Assembly (NCBI GenBank): GCA_026388595.1
Contig: JAPLJM010000157.1
Coordinates: 1 to 5,334 of the forward strand
DNA length: 5,334 bases
Reading direction: 5' to 3'
DNA from: Deltaproteobacteria bacterium
GTDB lineage: Bacteria; Desulfobacterota; Syntrophia; Syntrophales; Fen-1087
Part shown: positions 1-5,334 of the stretch, one piece after another
Layout of the letters: each line of letters begins with the position of its first letter
Numbering within the stretch: position 1 is the stretch's first letter
Position numbers and translations under genes: made by a program
The notes under the pieces: model-generated
Told to the model about the DNA's origin: nothing
What the model saw: only the letters and a program-made list of their open reading frames with translations
Databases searched by the model: none

Positions 1-1
1 T

Positions 2-181
2 CACTTCAAAACACTTGAAATCTTTTTAAATAAAGAAAAACTTTCTGTCATACGAAAGGAATTGGTGGATAACCACCAAGATTTTACCAAGAATAAAATA
101 TCTTTTCAGGATTGGAAGTGCAGAACCAGAGCTGCAATTGACGAACTATTTGATTTGTTTGAAGATTATTATTACAGATAG
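2..181 (+). CDS. C-terminal 59 residues of an unidentified AT-rich gene (5' end outside window)
   Basis: An open frame enters from the left edge and ends at a TAG at 179-181, giving 59 residues. The tail is rich in charged and aromatic residues and predicted to be helical by eye. It ends with a helix-like ...ISFQDWKCRTRAAIDELF... stretch followed by DLFEDYYYR. The pattern I-S-x-x-(D/E)-(W/Y) followed by R-x-x-I/A-x-x-L-x-x-L resembles the last two helices of effector-associated domains (EAD11-like) found on bacterial conflict and defence proteins. This is pattern memory, not a search result, and the stretch is short. The low G+C content contrasts strongly with the operon downstream, which suggests accessory or transferred DNA. 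No function is assigned. It could also be the end of any helical protein. Confidence 0.55.
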   Translation, partial: HFKTLEIFLNKEKLSVIRKELVDNHQDFTKNKISFQDWKCRTRAAIDELFDLFEDYYYR

Positions 182-187
182 TATCTC

Positions 188-214
188 TATTATCTATTTA
201 TTAAATAGATAATA
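188..214. repeat. Perfect AT-rich inverted repeat (13-bp arms, 1-base centre)
   Basis: Bases 188-200 are the exact reverse complement of 202-214, centred on T201. As a hairpin it would have a 12-bp stem (188-199 with 203-214) and a 3-base loop, but only one G-C pair. It lies 7 bases after the stop of the left-edge gene. The position fits a transcript end, yet the low G+C stem and the lack of a following T-run are unlike a classical intrinsic terminator. A dimeric repressor operator or an insertion-site remnant is equally possible. Confidence 0.6.
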
Positions 215-216
215 CA

Positions 217-246
217 TTGATTTCAAAAATATTTATGCCTTATTAT
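217..246 (+). promoter_or_regulatory. Possible sigma70-type promoter for the tgt operon
   Basis: TTGATT at 217-222 and TATTAT at 241-246 are separated by 18 bases and match 4 of 6 and 5 of 6 positions of the -35 and -10 consensus. Transcription would start near 253, leaving about a 100-base leader before tgt. It is the only reasonable promoter upstream of the operon inside the window. In DNA this AT-rich, such matches arise easily by chance. The inverted repeat at 188-214 lies just upstream of the -35 and could be its operator. Confidence 0.3.
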
Positions 247-363
247 ATTTTTAGCGAAAAAGATTTTGAAACGCGGCGAAGCCATTTTTCAAAGGTCTCA
301 GATAATGATCCGACTATTTGCGAGGTCGTCATTCCAAAGATGGACAAAAAATATGGCTTTTAA
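235..363 (+). CDS. Doubtful small ORF or gene remnant, 42 codons, overlapping the tgt start
   Basis: ATG at 235 opens a 42-residue frame (MPYYIFSEKDF...KKYGF) that stops at TAA 361-363, overlapping the tgt start at 353 by 11 bases. There is no convincing Shine-Dalgarno sequence before it. Its first third lies in AT-rich DNA and the rest in G+C-richer DNA, so the frame crosses the composition boundary. Nothing in it is recognised. It may be a chance ORF, a translated leader that couples to tgt, or the tail of an older upstream gene cut by an insertion. Confidence 0.18.
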   Translation: MPYYIFSEKDFETRRSHFSKVSDNDPTICEVVIPKMDKKYGF

Positions 364-1466
364 TTTTCAGGTTTTAAGGCAGGACACCAGCACCGGGGCG
401 CGGTTGGGAAAGATCGACACGGCGCATGGAGAGGTCCAAACGCCGGTCTTCATGCCCGTGGGCACCCAGGGCACCGTCAAGGCGCTGGTCCCAGAAACGA
501 TCAGGGCGCTGGGAGCCGGGATGATCCTGAGCAATACCTACCATCTCTATCTCCGCCCGGGACATCAACTCATCCGTGATGGGCGGCCTGCACCGGTTTA
601 TGCACTGGGACGGGCCCATTTTGACAGACAGCGGCGGATTTCAGGTCTTCAGCCTGGGCGCTTTGAGAAAAATAACGCCTGAAGGGGTTCAGTTTCAATC
701 CCACATTGACGGTTCCCGGCATTTCCTCAGTCCCGAACTGGCCGTGTCCATTCAGGAGGCCCTCGGCTCGGATATCATGATGTGCCTGGATGAATGCACG
801 GCCTATCCGGCGACGCACCGGGAGGCTGAAGATTCACTCGCGTTGACTCTCCAGTGGGCAGGCCGGAGTCAGGCGGTCCGGCATAACTCTGATCAGGCCC
901 TTTTCGGGATTGTTCAGGGGGGGATGTATCTCGACCTTAGAAAAAGGGCCATCGAGATCTTGACCGAAATGGGCTTTGAGGGATATGCTCTGGGTGGCGT
1001 CAGCGTCGGCGAACCGAAAGACCGCATGATGGAGATCGTCGCAGAGATGACACCCCTGCTTTCCCGGGATCGGCCCCGCTATCTGATGGGCGTGGGGACG
1101 CCTGAGGATATTGTGGCCTGCGTGGGGCACGGCATCGATATGTTTGACTGTGTGATGCCGACGCGTTCGGCCCGTAACGGTTTATTGTTTACAAATCAAG
1201 AAAAGGTTGTTATAAAGCACGCCCGTTATCGGGATGACCCGTTGCCCATTGATAGCTCATGCGACTGTTATACCTGCAGAAACTATTCACGGGCCTATCT
1301 TCGTCATTTGTACATGGCCAAGGAAATCTTGGCCATGATTTTAAATACGATCCATAACGTCCGCCATTACCTGGCGCTGATGGAGCAAATCCGGGAGGCC
1401 ATACGGGAGGGTCGGTATCTGGCGTTTCAGGAACAGTTTTTTAAGCATACAGCGGGTTGTCGATAA
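353..1466 (+). CDS. tgt: Queuine tRNA-ribosyltransferase (tRNA-guanine transglycosylase), interrupted by a frameshift
   Basis: Tgt swaps guanine at position 34 of GUN-anticodon tRNAs for preQ1 in queuosine synthesis, in the cytoplasm. The first part reads from ATG 353 (MAFNFQVLRQD) through PVFMPVGTQGTVKA and NTYHLYLRPG. After ...LIRD near 577-580 the frame must move forward by one, and the protein continues GGLHRFMHWDGPILTDSGG to TAA 1464-1466. This equals a 2-base loss, most simply one AT of GATATG. Repaired length is about 371 residues, against 375 in E. coli. Repaired numbering places the acid-base Asp at 93 (TDSGG), the nucleophile Asp at 266 (FDC) and zinc ligands at C304, C306, C309 and H335, the last five each two above E. 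coli numbering. Start 353 is chosen on family length and N-terminal style. In-frame ATG 305 and TTG 266 are less likely. The SD is weak (GGA 342-344). Identity is certain; whether the gene is functional is not. Confidence 0.95.
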
Positions 1467-1484
1467 CCGCGTACTGGTGTAATC

Positions 1485-1491
1485 AAGGAGG
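1485..1491 (+). promoter_or_regulatory. Strong ribosome binding site of yajC
   Basis: AAGGAGG lies 5 bases before the ATG at 1497 and is a near-perfect match to the anti-Shine-Dalgarno. It fixes the yajC start and predicts efficient translation independent of tgt. Confidence 0.85.
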
Positions 1492-1496
1492 AGATC

Positions 1497-1826
1497 ATGT
1501 TTTCAGATGTGGCCTATGCCATGGGAAGTATTGGTGGCGGCAGCGAAGGCGCCGGGGGAAATATCAGTTTTATTATCATGATGGCGACGTTGTTCGCGAT
1601 CTTCTACTTTCTGCTGATCATGCCCCAGTCAAAAAAGCAGAAGGAAATGAAGAAGATGCTGGCGGAACTGACCCATGGGGATGTCGTGCTGACCGTGGGT
1701 GGGATTCATGGTAAGATCATGGCGATCACCGACACGGTCGTCACGATTGAAATCGCCGACAAGGTCAAGATTAAAGTGGCCAGAAGTTATATCAGCGCCG
1801 TCGTCGAGAAGGCGCCAAAACCATAA
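1497..1826 (+). CDS. yajC: Sec translocase accessory subunit YajC
   Basis: YajC is a small inner-membrane protein that associates with SecD and SecF and the SecYEG channel. The 109-residue product has a short N-terminal segment (MFSDVAYAMG) and a Gly/Ser-rich linker. One membrane helix follows at about residues 23-42 (ISFIIMMATLFAIFYFLLIM), ending in the family's PQ-x-K-K-x-K-E signature. A soluble C-terminal domain carries GDVVLTVGGIHGKI and TVVTIEIADKVKIKVARS, which match the conserved YajC core. The length is normal for the family. It begins 30 bases after tgt and ends 18 bases before secD, the usual order tgt-yajC-secD-secF. No defects are seen. Confidence 0.96.
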   Translation: MFSDVAYAMGSIGGGSEGAGGNISFIIMMATLFAIFYFLLIMPQSKKQKEMKKMLAELTHGDVVLTVGGIHGKIMAITDTVVTIEIADKVKIKVARSYISAVVEKAPKP

Positions 1827-1844
1827 CCTGGAAAGGGGTTGCGC

Positions 1845-3424
1845 ATGTTGAAGAGTATAAAACTCAGGGCTGTATTGGCAATGATCGTCTGTCTTGTGGC
1901 GATGTTCTATTTAACGCCATCCCTGACCTCCGATCTTCCTGATTTCTGGAAGAAGAATCTGCCCAAGGACAAGATTCCTCTGTGGCTGGATCTTCAGGGC
2001 GGAATTCATCTTGTCCTCGAGGTGAATACGGCCAAGGCGGTGGAGAGCACGCTGGAGCGGGCAGTGAACAATCTGAGAGAAACCCTCATGGAGAACAAGG
2101 TTCGTTTCCGATATCTGGAGCAATCGGCAAAAGCGACGACCTCCTTTGAATTACCGGATGCAGCCTCGCGCAGCGCCTTTGAAAAGGTCCTCACGGAGCA
2201 CTATCCCGATCTGTCGGTCGCGTCATCGGATCTCCGCGAAGGCCGCGATACGATTTCTCTGAAAATCAAGGACAAGCGGGTTGAAGACATCAAGAAGCTG
2301 GCCATGGAACAGAGCGTTGAAACCATCCGTAACCGTGTCGATCAGTTCGGGATCACGGAACCCGAAATCATTACCGAGAGAAACGACCGCATCGTCATCC
2401 AGCTCCCCGGCATCAAGGACACAGAGCGGGCGAAGAACCTGATCGGCAAGACAGCCCTCCTGGAATTCAAGCTCGTTGATGATGAGCACTCACTGGAAAG
2501 CGCCCTGCGGGGGAGTGTTCCAGAAGGCAGTGTCATTGCCTATGAGACCCGCACGGAAAGGGAATCGGGGCGCAGCAACCAGATTCCTGTGCTGTTAAAA
2601 ACCAGAGCCCTCCTCACGGGCGATGCCATCGAAACGGCCAAAGTTCAGATCAGCGACCGCTTCGGCGAACCCAATGTGTCTCTTAAATTCAACGCCCAGG
2701 GGGCTCGCGATTTTGAGCGGATCACCGGTGAGAACGTGAAGAAACGTCTGGCCATCACCCTCGATGGCGTCGTGCGTTCCGCCCCGGTTATACAGGAGAG
2801 GATTTCCGGCGGCAGTGCCCAGATTACGGGATCGTTCACCATGGACGAGGCCAAGGACCTGGCCATTGTCCTTCGGGCCGGCGCCCTGCCGGCGCCGGTG
2901 AGCATCCTGGAAGAGCGTACGGTCGGACCCTCCCTCGGCCAGGATTCCATTGAGAAAGGGGTATGGTCGGCCATCCTCGGCGGGATCATGGTCGGTTTGT
3001 TCATGATCATCTATTACAGGCTTTCCGGGCTGGTCGCAAATATGGCCCTTGTTTTGAACATGATCATTCTGCTTGGGTTTCTGGCGGCGACAAAGGCCAC
3101 CCTGACCCTGCCGGGCATTGCCGGCATCGTCCTGATCATCGGTATGTCCGTCGATGCCAACGTTCTGATCTTTGAAAGAATCCGGGAGGAACTGCGGGGT
3201 GGAAAGACCCCCCGGGCCGCCATCGAGACAGGCTATGCCAAAGCCTTTCTCACGATTCTTGATACCAATGTGAACGCTCTGATTGCGTCTCTGTTTCTTT
3301 TTGGCTTCGGAACCGGGCCTGTCAAAGGGGCATCATCGCCAGCCTCTTTACGGCTGTCTTTGTCACCAGGATCGTTTTTGACTATTTTGTTTGGAATCGC
3401 AAGATTTCACACGTCAGCGTGTAA
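1845..3424 (+). CDS. secD: Protein translocase subunit SecD, interrupted by an about 22-base deletion and frameshift
   Basis: SecD is an RND-type inner-membrane protein that, with SecF, uses the proton-motive force to support late steps of Sec export. ATG 1845 is preceded by GAAAGGGG (1831-1838); the TTG at 1839 is less likely. Features in order are TM1 (residues about 8-25), the WLDLQGG motif (47-53), a large periplasmic domain with RNRVDQFGITEPE and IVIQLPGI, the RAGALPAPV segment, TM2-TM5 (about 373-490), and GMSVDANVLIFERIREE in TM4 (from 433). The conserved frame ends at GTGPVKG (residue 495, base 3329). It resumes one frame over as GIIASLFTAVF...KISHVSV, stopping at TAA 3422-3424. The FAVTxxxG stretch expected between them is missing. 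Repaired length would be about 533 residues. Read literally, the frame runs on to 3605, across the secF start, as a 586-residue protein with a non-homologous tail. Identity is certain and function is doubtful as read. Confidence 0.95.
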
Positions 3425-3463
3425 TTATACCATCGCGGCATGCAAACACTTTCGGAATCTATC

Positions 3464-3468
3464 AGGAG
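3464..3468 (+). promoter_or_regulatory. Ribosome binding site that fixes the secF start
   Basis: AGGAG lies 6 bases before ATG 3475. It supports that start over an in-frame upstream extension back to 3391, which would overlap the end of secD and has no family support. Confidence 0.8.
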
Positions 3469-3474
3469 AGGGAC

Positions 3475-4383
3475 ATGGAACTTGTAAAACCGGGAATCAA
3501 CGTGAACTTTGTCGGTGCAATGAGGTGGGCAGTCATCTTTTCTACGATCCTGACCGTCCTCTGCATCGTCTCATTCATCTGGAAGGGCTTCAATTACGGC
3601 ATTGATTTTGCGGGGGGCACCCTGGTTCAGATCAAATTCAAGCAGGAAACTTCCACCGACGGCATCCGGAAAGTGCTGACCGATATCGGGATCAAGGACA
3701 GTATCATCCAGCCCTTCGGACCCCACGAGGTCGTTGTCCGGACGGCGGAATCCACATCCGATCTCAAGGGACTTTCCACAAAAATTGGGGATGCGCTGAA
3801 TGCGACCTTCGGCAAGGATGCCTTCGAGGTACAGCGCGTGGAGGTTGTCGGCCCCAAGGTGGGAAAAGATCTTACCAAAAAGGCGATTCTGGCGGTCATC
3901 TTCTCCTGGATCGGGATGCTTGCCTATATCGCCTTCCGTTTTGAACTGCGGTATGCCGTAGGGGGCATTGTGGGCGTCATTCATGATGTCATCGTGGTCA
4001 TGGGAATCTTTTCCATCTTCAACATTGAATTCACTCTCACCATTGTGGCCGCTCTCCTTACGATCATCGGATATTCCATCCACGATACCATCGTCGTCTT
4101 TGACCGTGTCCGGGAAAACATCCGCAAGGATATCAAAAAGGACCTGCGGACCGTGATGAACGACAGTGTCAACCAGACCCTGAGCCGGACCATCCTTACG
4201 TCTTTCACGGTCGTTCTGGTCGTGGCCATTCTGTTCATCTTCGGCGGCGCCGTCATTCATGATTTTGCTTTCGCCCTTCTGGTCGGCGTGATCTTCGGAA
4301 CCTATTCGTCGGTTTTTATCGCCAGCCCTGTCGTGCTTGCATGGGAACATTACCGGCCCACGAGAGGGAAGAGGAAAAAATAA
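3475..4383 (+). CDS. secF: Protein translocase subunit SecF
   Basis: SecF pairs with SecD in the inner membrane to form the proton-driven accessory complex of SecYEG. The 302-residue product is full length for the family. It has TM1 at about residues 18-36, followed directly by the hallmark GIDFAGGT (42-49), then a periplasmic domain of about 90 residues. Five further helices follow at about 137-155, 162-181, 188-209, 240-259 and 265-288. The signature GYSIHDTIVVFDRVREN spans 199-215; in characterised SecDF the Asp and Arg of this region belong to the proton path. A short basic tail (RGKRKK) stays in the cytoplasm. ATG 3475 is chosen for its SD and for homology beginning at MELVKPG. The gap from the repaired secD stop is 50 bases and no promoter is seen in it. 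The gene is intact. Confidence 0.96.
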   Translation: MELVKPGINVNFVGAMRWAVIFSTILTVLCIVSFIWKGFNYGIDFAGGTLVQIKFKQETSTDGIRKVLTDIGIKDSIIQPFGPHEVVVRTAESTSDLKGLSTKIGDALNATFGKDAFEVQRVEVVGPKVGKDLTKKAILAVIFSWIGMLAYIAFRFELRYAVGGIVGVIHDVIVVMGIFSIFNIEFTLTIVAALLTIIGYSIHDTIVVFDRVRENIRKDIKKDLRTVMNDSVNQTLSRTILTSFTVVLVVAILFIFGGAVIHDFAFALLVGVIFGTYSSVFIASPVVLAWEHYRPTRGKRKK

Positions 4384-4384
4384 G

Positions 4385-4897
4385 TTGTCCCCTTTTGAAA
4401 TCGCCGGCCTGACGGTTTTCATCCTCGTCCTTTTTCTGGGCATTTTTCTCACGGTCTTCGGATTGCCGGGAACCGTGCTTATTCTGCTCGATGTTATCGG
4501 CTATGCATTTCTAACCGGTTTTGCTCAGATCGGATTCAAGGTGATTCTGATGCTGCTCCTGATAACGATCGTGGCGGAACTCCTTGACATCGGACTGGGC
4601 ATGGCGGGCGCTGTCCGATTCGGTTCCTCCCGGGCAGGGATGTGGGCCGCCCTGATCGGCAGTTTTGCCGGAGTGGTCCTCATGACCCCTTACTTTCTAG
4701 GATTGGGGGTTCTGATGGGGGTCTTCCTGGGGGGCGGTGCGGCGGTATTCATGGCCGAAATGATCCAGCGCGGAAAGCTGAAGCCGGCCTTCCGGGCCAG
4801 TATCGGAGCCATGCTGGGACGAATGATGGGCATTGCCGTAAAGGGCGTTTTATCCATCGTGATGGTCGCTTTCACGCTGTTTCATATTTATTCGTAA
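4385..4897 (+). CDS. DUF456 family integral membrane protein
   Basis: The predicted 170-residue, very hydrophobic protein resembles the DUF456 family of unknown function. Visible family traits are an N-terminal helix leading into GLPGT (residues 27-31), a second helix block ending in AELLDIG, a loop RFGSSRAGMWAALIG (78-92), a Gly-rich helix pair (GVFLGGGAAVF), and a C-terminal amphipathic-to-hydrophobic segment GRMMGIAVKGVLSIVM. By eye there are about five membrane segments. The start is taken as TTG 4385, one base after the secF stop, with purine-rich GAGG at 4371-4374 as SD. TTG 4337, inside secF, is an alternative. The tight junction implies translational coupling to secF. The position between secF and lepB hints at a role linked to envelope or export, but no biochemical function is known. 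Confidence 0.8.
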   Translation: MSPFEIAGLTVFILVLFLGIFLTVFGLPGTVLILLDVIGYAFLTGFAQIGFKVILMLLLITIVAELLDIGLGMAGAVRFGSSRAGMWAALIGSFAGVVLMTPYFLGLGVLMGVFLGGGAAVFMAEMIQRGKLKPAFRASIGAMLGRMMGIAVKGVLSIVMVAFTLFHIYS

Positions 4898-4909
4898 AGG
4901 GATTTGGGG

Positions 4910-5334
4910 ATGATTAAAACAAAGTCCAGAATTATTGAATATCTTGAGGCGATCATCATTGCCATTCTGATTGCTTTTTTTATTAGAACCTTTGTTGTCC
5001 AAGCCTTCAAGATTCCCTCCGGCTCCATGAAGCCGACCCTGCTGATCGGAGATCACCTCCTGGTGAATAAATTTATCTATGGGGTCAAGATTCCCTTTGT
5101 CCGGAAGACCCTGGTTTCCATCAGTGAGCCGAAAAGGGGGGATGTGGTGGTCTTTATCTATCCGGAAGACCATTCCAAGGATTTTATCAAGCGGGTGATC
5201 GGCGTCAGCGGGGATACCATTGAAATCAGGAACAAAAAAATATTTCTGAACGGTCTCCCTTATAACGATGCCCATGGCGTTTATGTGGACGATTTCATCA
5301 TTCCGGGATCCATCCAGCCCCGCGACAATTTCGG
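4910..5334 (+). CDS. lepB: Signal peptidase I, N-terminal part (runs off the right edge)
   Basis: LepB removes signal peptides from exported preproteins at the outer face of the inner membrane with a Ser-Lys dyad. ATG 4910 follows AAAGGGA (4896-4902) and lies 12 bases after the DUF456 stop. The visible 141 residues show one N-terminal membrane helix (about 10-30). They are followed by the catalytic-serine box IPSGSMKPTL (Ser39), the substrate-binding stretch GDHLLVNKF, KRGDVVVF, and the catalytic-lysine box DFIKRVIGVSGDTIEI (Lys94). The short distance between the N-terminus and Ser39, with a single helix, is the compact form common outside the gamma-proteobacteria. The C-terminal GDNRxNSxDSR box lies beyond the window. 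Operon context with secDF fits its role directly downstream in export. Confidence 0.96.
   Translation, partial: MIKTKSRIIEYLEAIIIAILIAFFIRTFVVQAFKIPSGSMKPTLLIGDHLLVNKFIYGVKIPFVRKTLVSISEPKRGDVVVFIYPEDHSKDFIKRVIGVSGDTIEIRNKKIFLNGLPYNDAHGVYVDDFIIPGSIQPRDNF

Noticed and set aside
188..214. Intrinsic terminator
   Set aside because: The stem has a single G-C pair and no T-run follows, so it is recorded only as an inverted repeat.
266..352. N-terminal extension of tgt from TTG 266 or ATG 305
   Set aside because: Family alignment begins near MAFNFQVL at 353, and that start gives the usual length. The extension has no Tgt-like sequence and no good SD.
570..590. Programmed ribosomal frameshift in tgt
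   Set aside because: No slippery codon run, internal SD or obvious downstream structure is visible, and Tgt is not known to use recoding. A 2-base loss in GATATG explains it more simply.
576..1466. Separate gene starting at GTG 576
   Set aside because: It is the C-terminal three quarters of Tgt. No ribosome binding site precedes it, and it lacks the N-terminal part present just upstream in another frame.
3391..3474. N-terminal extension of secF from 3391
   Set aside because: ATG 3475 has an AGGAG at proper spacing and matches the family N-terminus. The extension would overlap the secD tail.
3571..4452. Long 293-codon open frame on the - strand opposite secF and the start of the DUF456 gene
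   Set aside because: It is the shadow of secF in G+C-rich DNA. Its composition is skewed to Asp, His and Gly, it lacks recognisable domains, and secF on the other strand is certain.
4850..5275. 141-codon open frame on the - strand
   Set aside because: It lies opposite lepB, whose catalytic Ser and Lys boxes are clear. The antisense product shows no family features.

Overview
The window carries a compact, co-directional housekeeping cluster on the + strand: tgt (queuosine tRNA modification), yajC, secD and secF (Sec translocase accessory complex), a DUF456-type membrane protein, and the first part of lepB (signal peptidase I). Protein style and gene order suggest a Gram-negative, Deltaproteobacteria-type (Desulfobacterota) organism, perhaps near Syntrophus or Smithella. 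This is an inference from resemblance; no marker in the window fixes the taxon.

Region by region: bases 2-181 are the 3' end of an AT-rich gene (roughly a quarter to a third G+C by hand count) whose C-terminal tail looks helical and acidic, loosely like effector-associated domains of conflict or defence proteins. Bases 182-352 are a very AT-rich spacer with a perfect 13-bp inverted repeat, a possible sigma70-type promoter and a doubtful 42-codon ORF. Around base 265-275 the composition changes sharply to the G+C-rich style of the rest of the window. From 353 to the right edge the genes are packed with gaps of 1 to 50 bases and mostly clear ribosome binding sites, as expected for one operon.

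The genes work together around protein export. SecD, SecF and YajC form the SecYEG-associated complex that uses the proton-motive force to help pull proteins across the inner membrane. LepB then cleaves their signal peptides. Tgt is a frequent genomic partner of yajC-secDF but acts on tRNA.

The most unusual fact is that two normally intact genes are broken as read. tgt has lost 2 bases near 577-580. secD has lost about 22 bases near 3327-3331, inside its last membrane segments. Everything on both sides of each lesion is well conserved, so sequencing or assembly error, or very recent mutation, is more likely than old decay. I found no CRISPR array, tRNA, rRNA, insertion sequence or clear novel system. 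The best lead for something new is the gene cut off at the left edge.
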